64,000 bases of DNA from Nemertoderma westbladi (Eukaryota > Xenacoelomorpha > Nemertodermatida > Nemertodermatidae), in contig JAUCBJ010000087.1 of the NCBI GenBank assembly GCA_032718475.1, forward strand, positions 1 to 64,000, written 5' to 3'. The notes under the pieces were generated by a model. It did not search any database and had not been told where the DNA came from. It was given only the letters and a program-made list of their open reading frames with translations. A program made the translations under genes and the position numbers. Each line of letters opens with the position of its first letter. Position 1 is the stretch's first letter. Shown one piece after another: positions 1 through 11,106 of this stretch.

Positions 1-2390
1 TCCCTTCCGCGCATTGTTCGTCGGTAGGAATTATTAACGGGATCTTCTTCTCGATGTGGTCGGAGTCCGTCTAGTCTCCTGTTCTCTCCTCGGTGGTCGA
101 TGTTGTCTAGGTTGTTCAATTCCACGCTGGTTCGTGATCGATCCGACGGTTGCGCTTCGAGTCGCTCTTCTATCTGAGCTAGTCGGTCCGCTACAGGTCG
201 CATTATTTCGGCGAGTCTGTTGGTGCTGATCGCTTCCGCTGGTTGCAACGTGGGTTTCTGTTGGGGTGTTTCTCGAGGTGGATTGTCGATGTAGGGATTC
301 GTCGACCTCTCCTCTCGTTTGTAATCTTCCGCCGCTCCAGTACGGAATATTTCCCGTTCCGTCGACTCCGAGTCACTAGATGAGTCGCTGTCGTCCGGAT
401 AAGGTGGCTGGCGGGTTCGTGTCCGGCGTATTACTCTCGATTTCGTCCGTTGTGGTCCGGAATCTACGGCTCTCCGTTGTTCGGTAGGCTCGCAAGCCTT
501 CCACGAAGTCGTAGGTCTCGCTATACGTTGTCCGATCCCGTGGGTACTACCCACATCCATCCTCCTCCGTAGTTCGGTAGGCTCGCAAGCCTTCCACGAA
601 GTCGTAGGTTGCGTCGAACATTGTGTCAACGGTCGAGTGAAATAGTCGGGTTTCGTAGTCGGTCTGTAAATAACTGGATTTGCACAGCACGTCACAGGTT
701 TAACTTGTAATGGTTTACTCACCTGTTTAATGGTCATAAACGCAGGTTCCTCTCTTCCTACAAGTAGACTACGACTTACTGTAGGTGGACTAGTTACGTT
801 ACCTGCTAAAATTGGCGATGAAGTCGCCCTAGGTTGCGGTATTTCCGTCACAACAAACCTGTTGCCTTGCGCCGAACGCACAGGCGTTATTTCCTTAGGT
901 TTCGTAACAAAGACCGGTTTTATCGGAGTCGTGGGTTTGAGCATAGGAATAACTTGGGGAAAACGTTTACAGTAATCCTCGACGAACTCCTCTCCTCGAT
1001 CTATCGCTCCCACGCTTCCTTCCTCGATCCGCTTCTGTATTCCGCGATATCGAGCTTCCATACGATCCAGGGCAGACAAGTCGTGTCCAGTTCGCGATCT
1101 CATAGATCTATCTCTCGCGTCGAGTTCGAGGTCCGCTTGCGCGTTCGCTGTCTCGCGCGATCTACGATTCAATTCGAACTGTAGTTGCATCTCCCTTTCG
1201 CGTCGATCTGCGTCCTGTTGTTGTGCCGCTAATTCCGCTTCCTGTATAGCTAATCGAGCGTTTATTTGCCGCGCCTCCAACTTGGCACGAGCATCGGATG
1301 CTGCTTTCTTCCGTACTAACTCAGCTGCGTTTACCGCCGCAACTCGTGCTAACTCGTCGGCTGCCGCTTCTCGCGCTAAGTCCTCCTCCAGTCTGCGCAT
1401 CTCCGAAGCTTCGAATTCGGCTTGCGCCTTGAGTTGTGCAATTCTTGCCTCGTCCTCTCTATGTTGTTTCTCTCCTTCGATGGCGATCTGTGCCATCTGG
1501 TGTCGCGCTTCTTCCTCGGCGACTTGTTGTCGGCGTGCAACCTCCTGTTGTTGTCGAGTAATTCCAGACGCTGTTCTACTAACGTCGCCAACGTTGCCAA
1601 CGTCGCTCCGTACGCTAACGAACGATCTATCCAGTGGTGGATGTTGGTAGGCTCGCGAGCCTTCCGTAGTGAGAACTTCCGTCGTCCCTCGCGGTTCGAC
1701 TTCCGGTTCTTCGATCGGTACGCCGCATCTACGAAGAAAATTGGTCAGCGTTTCCAACCTTCCGTCCAGGCAGTAGAGTTCTTCTTCCTCTTCGGGTTGT
1801 AACAACGCGTCCGAAACTGACTCACCTAGCAGTTGGTCGAACTGCTCCTGTTGAGCCAAGCTTATTACTGACTTAAACTGGATAAGGCTTTCTCTCGCAC
1901 TTACCAATTTATCTACTATCTTTACCTGAGTAAAGTTGTCGCCACGCAACTCTGCAAGTTCGTGCAAACCTTTAAGTTTATCTACGGAGGCATGTACCCT
2001 ACTTTCTATCCTTACCTGTAAGGTGTAGAACTCGTATCTCGACATCGGGGCGGTTAACTCGCGTAAAACGCGAAAACCTTCTCCGAGGTTCCGAGTAATC
2101 TGGGCCATGTGTCCTCCTATACTTCTAATAACGTTCTCCTGGCTTCCAGTCGAACTTACCATGTCCGGTTCCCGTGATCTAGTCTGCGGGACGGTAAGGA
2201 AATCTTCAATTCTGCCGTCGCCACGCGTTGCGGTTTCCGGTATTTCCGTTCGGGGTACCGGCGACGCAAGCGGTGTGACATCGGTGGAATCTCGGGTTCT
2301 CCTTCTCGGTCCGTCTACTGTCGATCTGTCCGGGTCGCACGAGTCATAGTCGGTAGGTGGGTATCTCGTCGAATGGGGTGTGTCACTCAT
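1..2390 (-). CDS. Large gag-like retroelement ORF, partial (runs off left edge)
   Basis: Reading the minus strand from the ATG at 2390, I find no stop down to base 1, giving about 796 residues with the C terminus outside the window. The N-terminal ~270 residues are mixed helical sequence with an acidic run (EEEEE). Residues ~300-480 are a long Ala/Glu/Arg/Gln-rich coiled coil. Then comes a Pro/Thr/Val-rich linker in which the motif RPTTSWKACEPTE occurs twice (about 571-612 and 481-519), followed by an Arg/Glu/Asp-rich tail. No zinc knuckle, protease or RT is in view. Helical-bundle then coiled-coil architecture, placed after a long LTR-like leader, is what BEL/Pao-type gag N termini look like, but this family call is inference. 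GC-rich codon use differs from the AT-rich flank. It could instead be a host coiled-coil protein. Plus-strand ORFs here are antisense shadows. Confidence 0.6.
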   Translation of the reverse strand, partial: MSDTPHSTRYPPTDYDSCDPDRSTVDGPRRRTRDSTDVTPLASPVPRTEIPETATRGDGRIEDFLTVPQTRSREPDMVSSTGSQENVIRSIGGHMAQITRNLGEGFRVLRELTAPMSRYEFYTLQVRIESRVHASVDKLKGLHELAELRGDNFTQVKIVDKLVSARESLIQFKSVISLAQQEQFDQLLGESVSDALLQPEEEEELYCLDGRLETLTNFLRRCGVPIEEPEVEPRGTTEVLTTEGSRAYQHPPLDRSFVSVRSDVGNVGDVSRTASGITRQQQEVARRQQVAEEEARHQMAQIAIEGEKQHREDEARIAQLKAQAEFEASEMRRLEEDLAREAAADELARVAAVNAAELVRKKAASDARAKLEARQINARLAIQEAELAAQQQDADRREREMQLQFELNRRSRETANAQADLELDARDRSMRSRTGHDLSALDRMEARYRGIQKRIEEGSVGAIDRGEEFVEDYCKRFPQVIPMLKPTTPIKPVFVTKPKEITPVRSAQGNRFVVTEIPQPRATSSPILAGNVTSPPTVSRSLLVGREEPAFMTIKQVSKPLQVKPVTCCANPVIYRPTTKPDYFTRPLTQCSTQPTTSWKACEPTELRRRMDVGSTHGIGQRIARPTTSWKACEPTEQRRAVDSGPQRTKSRVIRRTRTRQPPYPDDSDSSSDSESTEREIFRTGAAEDYKREERSTNPYIDNPPRETPQQKPTLQPAEAISTNRLAEIMRPVADRLAQIEERLEAQPSDRSRTSVELNNLDNIDHRGENRRLDGLRPHREEDPVNNSYRRTMRGR

Positions 2391-2399
2391 GTCTTATTA

Positions 2400-2745
2400 T
2401 ATACGTCAAGTACGGGTAATAAAATGTCAAAGTGTCTGAATGTTGAAGTGTCAAACTTACCTAACCGGTACAAATAAATCAACAAGTCAGAATGTCGAAA
2501 TGTCAAAATGTCGAAATGTACAAATGTCAAACTTACCTTGATATATATATATATCATATATATACCCTAACCGGTACAAATAAACTAACAAAGTATATAA
2601 TAAAATAAGTAGTAATCTAGCCTACCGGCTAAATTTGTACGAATAAGTGAGATAACGGTATACGTTAACAAAATGTAGATCAACAAGTATAAACAATAGG
2701 CCAAACAGCAACGTCTAACGGGAAAATAAGTACCAACAACACTAC
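2400..2745 (-). repeat. AT-rich leader with repeated AATGTCAAA words and splice-donor-like sites
   Basis: This stretch lies just upstream of the gag-like ATG on the minus strand. The phrase TACAAATAAA with an adjoining ACCGGT recurs at ~2470 and ~2573, and AATGTCAAA/GAAATGTC words repeat between 2424 and 2530. On the minus strand AGGTAAGTTTGACA occurs twice (near 2451-2464 and 2528-2542), each resembling a 5' splice donor. A (TA)n tract sits at 2542-2567. No primer-binding site is recognisable by eye. Confidence 0.45.
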
Positions 2746-3284
2746 TAATAGACAGTGAAACCCACAAATTTTGAGTACTACTGTGCTTTCTTAAGTTTGA
2801 ACGACGCGAGTCGTAAAACTTACGTTCCTTTGATCTTCCAGTCGTACAAATTCCCAAATACAAACCGGACGTGGGTCTTTCCGTTTTTCGGCGGCGCGGA
2901 CGAATTTATTGTCTCCCAAACTTTGCGAAAAGCGGTCTAATCCTCGAAGCGGTCCAGAAATGAGTCCTTGAGTCCTGAAAAGGTCGAAGGTGAGAGTTTT
3001 ACTTCTACGCTTACGAAAAATCTTCCTAGGTACCGATACAAATTGGTCTTTAAACCCTATGTACCTTTTCAAGTACCGAAAAGTAACACCGCACACACAC
3101 GGCGTAAAACAAAGTGCTACAAACTAACTGTTAGCTAGTCAAAGATTAAATACGAAAGTACTAGTTACCCTAAAAGCCTACTGAAGCAGGGGACGTTCTA
3201 AATTACAAAATTTACTAACCTTAAATTTTAAATATCTCCTACTTTCAATAGCTAACAATTCTAAACTATACTATACGCTACGGC

Positions 3285-3400
3285 GGAAATACTATATACT
3301 AATTTATATAAATACTTCCTACTGTAAGGTAGGAATATTTTACACTACGATAGAAGCACTATATACTAATTTATATAAATACTTCCTACTGTAAGGGTCC
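3285..3400. repeat. Short tandem duplication inside module A
   Basis: ACTATATACTAATTTATATA continues into AATACTTCCTACTGTAAGG, and the whole block occurs twice about 68 bp apart (~3291-3332 and ~3359-3397). This is a local tandem duplication. Module B has no matching doublet. Confidence 0.7.
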
Positions 3401-5137
3401 AGTAGTATACCGCTTACCAGATCCTAGTAACGATGTATCTTACTATGAGACTCTAGTAATGTATACGGGCTCGTACAGTATCTGACAACAAATCCCAGTC
3501 CAGGATATCTAAACAAACAGATACAGTACACAAACGACTACTGGCGAGGAACAGAGCCTTGTATCTATTCTATGTACGTGAGCGGGTCGAATGCCTACGT
3601 ACTAGACAGAAGGATACCTGTCCTCTAACCGGTGAGGCAGATGTACAGTTACAGTAACAGACCAAACTCACGGGAAAACAATCCCCGCGCAGCGAATCCT
3701 AACTATCACTGACAGTCCTAAATACAGTAACTTGCCGCGGTGTGATTTATATGGTTTATATACGAGCTAGTGGGTTAACAGACCTAGCGTAACAACACTG
3801 ACAGTCCTAAATCAGTCGAAAAGGGGTCGTGCCTAAATGTAACAATAACTGATCCCCCTGTACGAAATCAGTCTAAAGGGTCAAGCCTAAATGTAACAAT
3901 AACTGCTGGATAGAAATCAACAGTTTAATAACGAAAGTGAAATACTCCTTATCGCCGCAACTAAATCAGATCCTAATTTTACAAATACAGACAATTTCCA
4001 CCTAAAGTAATGTATAGTGCGCTATAGCTAGTAGAACTTTAAGGGCAATATGTTTTAGGGCGTGTGTGTGTGGGTGTGTTACAAATAAAACAATTTCGTG
4101 TAATTCCTTTTACTAGGTTTTAGTGATTTTCTGACTAAATGATACCGTGCGCTAGCTACTAAAATAAACTAGTCGCGTTTGTAGAACTTTATACTCACGA
4201 ATGACGTCAAAGCTCTCTCCTTCCTATCCACAACCCAATGGGCAACCACAGTGTTAGTAACTACACCCGTGATCGGCACTAATACCAGATTCTGGTTGTA
4301 AGATAAGAATAGGGGTTAATCGCTACCGTACGTTAGCTGATCTGGTATACTAATTTAATTCTAGAACTTTGTTGCTGCGGTAGTTAGCAGCAATACCTAT
4401 CAGTACGTGGCAAGGCGCGGTAGGATATTAATAAACCTCCCAAGGCCAAGCAGTGTGCCGGTAGCAGAAATACTCCTTGCCTGATCAAATAGCTAACTCC
4501 AGACAGGGGGGGGGGGGGGTACTAATGTACGTTCTACAAAGCGAACCGGTACCAAACAGTCAGTGCTATGAATCACTAAATTATGGAACATATGCTGTCC
4601 GTACCTAATATGTACTCGCGTACTGACGAATGGCAATAGTTCGCACCTGTAGGAAGTACAGGTTAACCCAGGGATTCGTAGGACTTGACAAAGGGGGGGT
4701 GTTGTCTGGATATAATTATTTGATCCTAAATTTGCGGCGTCCAGTACGGCGTCACGCTTACCCTGATCTATAGGTCTTACGGCGGGCAAGGGCGTCGAAC
4801 AAAGTCTTACCTTCTCACAAAGCGGGCGCTGCATAGCAAGTGGAGTATTTCGAAGGGGCAAAGGGGGTGCGCGGTCAATCCAAATGTGGGCGCTAGCGTG
4901 TTGTGGACATCCCTTCCCTGCGTTGCTTACTGCCTAACGATCTAGGCTGCCATCTCCCTGATGTTCGGCTGTCCCAAAGTTGGACCAAAAGAAAACATGT
5001 CAGGAATTTGCAGTATATTTACAGTTTTACAAAAGGATTTATCAAATAAAGTTTCAACAAGAAACCGAAATAAACTAATAACAATTTAGGAATTTGCAAG
5101 AGTAAGTAAGTGAGGTGATAACCGAAGGCAAACCGGC

Positions 5138-5400
5138 CTTTTTATACTAGAAATTGCACATGGAAACTAAACAGAATTTTCCACAGCTTCACAATTGAGC
5201 AATGAAGTGCTTCGTGCTCTATGATTGGCCCAGCTCATCGTTCAACGCAGTCCGGCCCTTACACTAATCTGGGACATGGAATCCTAACAGAATTTTCCAC
5301 TGCCTCACATTTGAGCAATAAGATAACTTATGCCCTATGATTGGCCTGGCTCATCATTCGCTACGCTGTACGCTTCTCATTGGCCTACCAATTAGCACCA
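5138..5400 (-). promoter_or_regulatory. Candidate pol II promoter of module A (CCAAT x3 + TATA)
   Basis: Read on the minus strand, three CCAAT motifs (ATTGG on plus at about 5223, 5340 and 5378) are followed by CTAGTATAAAAAGG (5150-5137). Transcription would run toward the gag-like ORF. The same arrangement is kept in module B although the surrounding sequence has drifted, which supports function. The leader to the ATG would be about 2.7 kb unless spliced. Confidence 0.45.
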
Positions 5401-5424
5401 CACGAAAATAAATGGCCCCAAAAT

Positions 5425-5508
5425 ACAAATTTCCCGACTGGGATTCGAACTCGTAACCTATGTAATGTAACCAACGCCTTAACCATCTGACCACTACGCC
5501 ACGAGAGT
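5425..5508 (-). other. tRNA-like sequence at the head of module A
   Basis: On the minus strand GTGGCGTAGTGGTCAGATGG is followed by TTAAGGCGTTGG and, after ~25 nt, GAGTTCGAATCCCAG. The first resembles a pol III A box and D arm. The last resembles a B box and T loop (GTTCGAATC). The T and anticodon stems do not pair cleanly and no clear acceptor stem forms, so this is a tRNA-derived or tRNA-like element rather than a confident tRNA gene. A similar sequence occupies the same place in module B. Confidence 0.5.
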
Positions 5509-7594
5509 ACCTAAGGGTTTTATGTGTACAAATATGAATAGGCATATTACATTACTGTAACTCAATCAAAATATGTCGGATTTTCGAAAGTTTTTACGTT
5601 AAAGTTAAACTACAAATGCTATCTTATAGTGAAATAATTCATCACGTACGGAATGCATAAATACTTGAGACAGTGGAACCCACAATAATTTTAACTAATA
5701 CGGTAATGCCTAACTGATTTATGCAACTTTTCAAACTCACCCCCTCCAATGATTCTCCAGAAAAACAGATTCCCAGATACAAACCGGACGTGAACCTTTC
5801 TTTTTCCAGCGTTGCGGACGAAGTGCGATTTTCCCAACCAAAGTTGTTGAGTTATCTATCTCCCAAACTTGCTAAACATGGTCTTGCTCTCGTTACAGTC
5901 TAGAAATGAGCTCTGAATCCTGAAAAACAAAAGAGTTAGGTTTTACTTTTACGAAAAATTTTGTACCGGTACAATATGGTATTTAAACCCTTTTTTTAAA
6001 CACCGGTATTCAATTCCAAATATTTTACACGTGGTTCAAATCAAAATTTTTATTTCAAAAAATTAGCACTTAGCTAATCAAATACAAACTTTTACCTCAA
6101 AATACAAAATTTTCAAATAACTTTAGTCCTACTGAACCATAGTTCAGTAAAACACATTCCTACTATTGGAAGAGACAGTAACAAAATGCCCTGCAATATC
6201 CTACTGTAAAGTTTGTGAATCAAATCATAAATCCGACCTTCTCACCAAAACAGTAAACTCTAAGTAAGCGAATATATATTGCAGTATCGGTCTCTTATAA
6301 CCGGTGAGGCAGAAAACAGTCTACGAACGGACAAACTTCGATAAAACAAAATCCCGCCCAGCGAATCCTAAAATCAGGCTGACTCACTGACGGACTAAGG
6401 GGCTCGTATACTTTGCCGCGGTGTGATTTATATGGTTGGGATAGAGAGATGCTAGCTAGGTGCAGAAAGGTCTAACTAGCGGGCAAAGCGCAGTACGGAC
6501 AAAAATTATTTTATATATTTTGAGGTGAAAATAATTTCTAACGCGCGTGTGTCTTGATTCTAAACAGTCAAAGTCAGTTTTGCTCCTTCACATATATAAT
6601 GACTGGGTCCGGTGTGCATTTTACAAATATTCTAATTTTGTAACTTGTAGGTCCAATACTCACGAATGATAAGGCTCCTTCCCCTTTTGCGTATTTCCAG
6701 GACTCAAATTCAGGCATAAGGTTAATACTACGCCCAGAATTCGGCAATTTAATTTACCAGGTCCCTAATACTAAGAAGAAATGTGTTAGTTTACTACAGT
6801 AGGCGTACTGTTACTAATAGCTAGCCTGGCGTTCTTATCTAGAATTTTGGTTGCCTAGATGGGCACGGCAACTTCCTAACAGAATGTTGGCGGGGACACG
6901 GTAGGTGTTAGTATCCCTAAATAGCCTCAATTTATTTGCGCCTAGTGGTAAACTGCCCTACCGCCTGAACGGTACAATCCCAATTCAGGTAAAACACAGT
7001 AACCCTTCTAGCCTACAAGTTCAAATGCAATGGACACCGTTGTACTACAAACAGTCACCGACGCACCTATACTTAGCAAGAGTTAGGCGTACAGTTTGCT
7101 GCACCCTACCAATGGGTATGCCTTGTACCGGTGTGCCTGCGTCCTATCTGTGTACTAGTATCTCTGCCTGCTCTCCCCCCGTAGGAATGTGAAGGTCTAC
7201 TGCGGGTTTTTCTCTGAATTAAGACAGTACAGTCCCTAGATGTAATTTTTAGCGCACAGCGTGTCACTACCTCTACCTTCGATCTTTGGTCTTACACTTA
7301 GGTAGCAAGGCATTGAACGCTGTCTAACCTTTCAGGCGATGGGCGAATAACTAAGAATGATATTGTGGGTTGTCTCCTTCTACATTCCTCAGATGTTCCC
7401 GTTCATTGCTGTGGTCCGATGTTTAGCCTGCCATCTTGTCCCTCAGTTAGGTTCCCCGTGGTAAAACATGATAGGAAAAGGGCAGATGTAACAAGTATTT
7501 CTAACCTTTATTACAAAACTAATATACAATAAACAATACTAAGATAAGATAGAAATCTAAGAAGTAGGTGTTATAACTAATGAACAAACCGCAC

Positions 7595-7745
7595 CTTTTA
7601 TAGCAAATTTGTGCTGCAATCAATCGAGATAAATCTAGATTGTTCTATGAGTTCTAATAGGTTTTTAAAGATAACCATTGGTCCAGCGAACACGTATCTT
7701 GCACGACATTGGTTACAATCTAATAACTGCAATCCTATTGGTTAA
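7595..7745 (-). promoter_or_regulatory. Candidate pol II promoter of module B (CCAAT x3 + TATA)
   Basis: On the minus strand three CCAAT motifs (plus-strand ATTGG near 7677, 7709 and 7737) precede TGCTATAAAAGG (7605-7594). Spacing and order mirror module A. Confidence 0.45.
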
Positions 7746-7814
7746 TCTACCTTGAGCAAATGCAATTTAATTTGTAGCGGTTAATTTAAATGAGTTGAAA
7801 CTTAGCACAAAAAA

Positions 7815-7897
7815 TAATTCGCACCTACTAGGATTCGATCTCAATACCTACTACACGAATTTCCAACGCTTATCCGACTGAGCTACTGAACCACTTG
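7815..7897 (-). other. tRNA-like sequence at the head of module B
   Basis: Minus strand: TTCAGTAGCTCAGTCGGATA, then AGCGTTGG and, further on, GAGATCGAATCCTAG. These are recognisable A-box-like and B-box-like words with ordinary tRNA spacing, but the stems are imperfect. Its place relative to the CCAAT/TATA group equals that of the tRNA-like sequence in module A. Confidence 0.5.
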
Positions 7898-8059
7898 AAC
7901 AATGTTATACAAATAGATATACTGAATGCAAATGAAGACTTAATCTTAATGTAATAGTGTATGTAAATAATGTAATCTTTATAGCAAAGTTAATTCGAAC
8001 AAAATAAAATTTTGAAAATCCACGGCATTTATGAGAATATAATTCTATACAGGTCCAAG

Positions 8060-9155
8060 ATTAGCTGATATAGTGTTTATGTTACAATGCGTTATTCTAC
8101 TTAGAGATCCACACCTTTGATAAACCTGGTATTTCAGGACATCGTTTTCATCCCTTGTAATGTATTTGAGTTGGTTGAATGTCATGATGGCATTGATTTG
8201 TGTCCATTTATTGCCGACACCCTCATTATCATCTCGAATATGAATTTCAAATACTTTATATAGTCTTTGACGTTTGCTATTGGATACACCCCCCCTCCCC
8301 CCCTGCCTCTGCCTCTCTTCCTCTCTAAACCTGCCTCTGCACTGATGTCTATATTATTCTTAACCTTCCAACACATGTTAATATTCATCATTGGCGAACA
8401 TAGGCAACTATCAGAATCGTATCTAGAGATTTAGAAAGTTTTATATGCCAATTATATCGCAGGTGGTCAGATATTAATGACGTGAACATGCTTCAGTATC
8501 GTCTTTTAATCTCAAAAAGTGGAGAAATCGAGTCAACCTTTGCTGCCACCTTGTAAGTATTGTTTATACACCTATATATCCAAAGCCAACTTAACTACCA
8601 AGCGTATATTTGGAAAAAAGTTTAGTATCCATCATCAATGTACCTTCTCCCATTATACTGTAGGTCTGTCTGTTAGATGAAGAGGATATGATAATACCTG
8701 ATTGGATGCATGTTCTTCCAGCTCCATCATCAATCCTCTCTCTCTCTCTCTGCTGTATTGAAATTGTACTACGTCATGTAAACCACTAACGTATCTGCCT
8801 ACAAAATAAACTTCATTCAATTGAGTTGTACAAATTCAAGTAATGCACCAAATGGAATGAGGCGGAATTGGAATGAACTGATGCACTTGACACCTCAGAT
8901 GACGAAGGTGATTTCTAATACAGCAGTAATTGTATCACATACATTACCTACTCGACTAAGAATACTCTATTTGCTCGGATGACATCATCGCATACCAATT
9001 AAGAATACGTACATACATAATTATGTATTTATTATTAAATAAAGAGGATTTAGTATTCAAAAATGTTATTATCGATGGAATCATCTTTGCAGAAATCATC
9101 TAGGAAAAATTATGATAAATATATAAATTGAAATGAATATACTAAAATAACTAAC
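8060..9155. other. Non-coding stretch with simple repeats
   Basis: I see no supported gene. It has a pyrimidine tract of C runs and CTCTGCCTCT words at ~8288-8340 and a short (TC)n at ~8736-8754. Confidence 0.5.
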
Positions 9156-9241
9156 CTCTCTTTTGTGGTAGGTGTCAAGTCATTTGTTTGTGTCATATCG
9201 GAGTCATCTTCAATGGCATCTGTAGTGGTAGTCATGGTAAC
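9156..9241 (-). CDS. Possible small coding exon of an unknown gene
   Basis: On the minus strand a pyrimidine-rich acceptor (CACTCCTTCACAG) is followed by 86 bp with one open frame and then GAGAG/GTTAGT, a fair donor. The frame has an ATG at 9235 and encodes a short Thr/Asp-rich peptide beginning MTTTTDAIEDDSD. Only one frame is open, which fits an exon. No partner exon was recognised on either side, so the gene is unidentified and this could be chance. Confidence 0.3.
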
Positions 9242-10104
9242 CTGTGAAGGAGTGTTGTCTGAAATGCCATTTAGATGTCACTTGTCATTTTAAAATGATT
9301 TGTAGTCACATCTTGATTGTTTTTTATTGACATAAATATTTGTTAAAGTCATTATTTTGAAACAGAGTTTAAAATGATAACTGAGATTAAAATGATGAAA
9401 AATAAAAATATTTCAAACATGGGTTTATCTTTGGAACCATATATCACCGTTATAACAAAACAGGTTTAGCTCTCAGTATACCAAAATTTTCCAAAACTAA
9501 TATTCAATAAACTGCGGTAATTTGTTTTTAAGATAATGGTATTGTTCTAGAATGGTAGCTATTTTTCTAAAACATGTCAATTTTCATTTAGCAGCATTCC
9601 CATGGTAACAATAATTATATTCCAGAATTTTATGTCACATTTAGAATTGTTAGACCAGTAGCTATCTTTTTCAAAAGATGCGATGAATTTATATTGAGTT
9701 ATTAGAGTACTGCAGCATGTTTGTTGTTTTACCATTTCCATGACAACCGGTGATAACACCAAGTCAGATACCGATTCAGATTTGTTATCATATCAAAATG
9801 AATGGCCAGAAGCTAGGTCTTCCCAAAAATATAAGTTCCGGGTGGTTACCAAAAAGTATCCCCTATGCTGGCTGGCCCATGGACTACTAGTCCAATAACA
9901 TATTTACCCTATCTATTAAATAATACCCTATGTGTGAGATAGGCAGGGTATTGACAGGCCGGATTCTATCAAAAATGTTTATGACTAAATCGTGGTTTTC
10001 TCATGAGGACATTTCTCGAGATAAGGTGTTTTAACACGGCAGTATTGTACGTCAACACCCAATGGATTTAGTTTAACAAAGCAGCATTAAAATAACTAAT
10101 TTAA
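9242..10104. other. Non-coding stretch
   Basis: AT-rich sequence with no supported gene. The short ORFs here lack any recognisable motif. Confidence 0.5.
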
Positions 10105-10490
10105 CGGAACCTTAAGGTTCGATTATTTATGGCTGTTGTGGTACAAGCACTCTTATATGGGAGTCCAGGCTGGGCTCTAACTGCAGAGGATACCAAATCT
10201 CTGGATGGCACTTTCACAAGAATGGTGCGCCGGGTTCACTGTGTCAAGTACAATGCACAGCACACATCTCCAATCAGACTCTATACAACATTGGACGTGT
10301 TCCATTAGCCTCCCTAGCTTGACACTTGAACGGAACTGTCTCCTGTCATCCCTGTCTTTCTTGCGACACATTTTAAAGGACACTGGGGCCTTGAAGATAA
10401 GGATGATCTAGCAAATATCGTGGGTGATAGGGTGTTATGGAGGCAATGCAGCTGCAATGCAGCATGTCGATCGTAGTAGTGGTAGCATTA
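10105..10490 (+). mobile_element. 3' end of a non-LTR retrotransposon (family 1, copy 1), decayed
   Basis: Translated fragments read KVRLFMAVVVQALLYGS, then WALTAEDTKSLDGTFTRMVR, then LEDKDDLANIVGDRVLWR, which is the usual region after the RT palm in RTE/CR1-like elements (ALLYGS, WALT, DRVLWR). Several frameshifts break it. It ends in GCAGCATGTCGATCGTAGTAG, a (TAG)n-type tail. Two more copies of the family lie at 39944-40270 (plus) and 58637-59230 (minus). It is 5'-truncated. Confidence 0.8.
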
Positions 10491-10723
10491 AAGGGAAGTA
10501 TGTAGGCCTAATTAGTTTCGATGATGGCAAATTATTTTGGTTTTCTAAAATATTCAGGTTTTCTAAAGTTTTTCTAACAGTTTTCCCAGTGAACATTTTG
10601 AAAACAAAACAAAACACTGGCAGATACTGCGAGAATTTAAAATTACAACTCAACGTATAACGTTGGGTATGTAATGTGGCACTTCATGATACATATGAGA
10701 ACACCTTATGATACTGATGAGAT

Positions 10724-11106
10724 CGTTTTATAAGACGGTTGAGAACGCTTTATAAGACGGTTGAGAACGCTTTATAAGACGGTTGAGATAGCATTATAAG
10801 ACGGTTGAGAACGCTTTATAAGACGGTTGAGAACGCTTTATAAGACGGTTGAGAACGCTTTATAAGACGGTTGAGAACGCTTTATAAGACGGTTGAGAAC
10901 GCTTTATAAGACCGTTGGGAACGCTTTATAAGACGGTTGAGAACGCTTTATAAGACGGTTGAGAACGCTTTATAAGACGGTTGAGAACGCTTTATAAGAC
11001 GGTTGAGAACGCTTTATAAGACGGTTGAGAACGCTTTATAAGACGGTTGAGAACGCTTTATAAAACGGTTGAGAACGCTTTATAAGACTGTTGAGAACGC
11101 TTTATG
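10724..11106. repeat. 22-bp minisatellite, about 17 copies
   Basis: The unit GTTGAGAACGCTTTATAAGA (plus CG) repeats head to tail with very few changes. Variants are GATAGCATTATAAG near 10786 and single substitutions near 10913, 11063 and 11089. There are no spacers, so it is not a CRISPR array. The near-uniform units imply recent expansion. Confidence 0.95.

Larger units (their letters stand above)
2745..5660 (-). repeat. Leader module A (LTR-like), first of two diverged tandem copies
   Basis: This module shares a long series of collinear landmarks with module B. Examples are ACAAACCGGACGTG (2856 / 5780), TAACCGGTGAGGCAGA (3640 / 6298), CCGCGGTGTGATTTATATGG (3737 / 6417), ATACTCACGAATGA (4189 / 6656) and GCTGCCATCT/GCCTGCCATCT (4948 / 7434). 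Order and orientation are the same, with many indels between. On the minus strand it ends in the gag-like ORF. I infer a long terminal repeat or promoter-leader duplicate of a retroelement. Between landmarks it is non-coding, with stops in all frames. Confidence 0.6.
5660..8060 (-). repeat. Leader module B (LTR-like), second diverged copy
   Basis: Collinear with module A over its whole length (landmarks listed there) but with numerous substitutions and indels. It lies directly upstream of module A on the minus strand, so the pair is a head-to-tail tandem. The 5' ends on the minus strand (tRNA-like, CCAAT, TATA) and the 3' ends (ACAAACCGGACGTG region) both match. The divergence argues against a recent duplication. 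It holds no supported ORF. Confidence 0.6.

Noticed and set aside
730-1802. Plus-strand ORFs of 74-126 residues
   Set aside because: They are antisense to the continuous minus-strand gag-like ORF, with low-complexity Ser/Ala/Arg composition.
4493-4861. 122-residue minus ORF
   Set aside because: Lies in leader module A, includes a poly-G run, and the matching part of module B has no such frame.
5425-7897. Calling the two tRNA-like sequences functional tRNA genes
   Set aside because: Acceptor and anticodon stems do not pair well enough by eye; kept only as tRNA-like.
10724-11106. Repeat array considered as CRISPR
   Set aside because: Units are directly adjacent with no spacers, and the DNA is animal.
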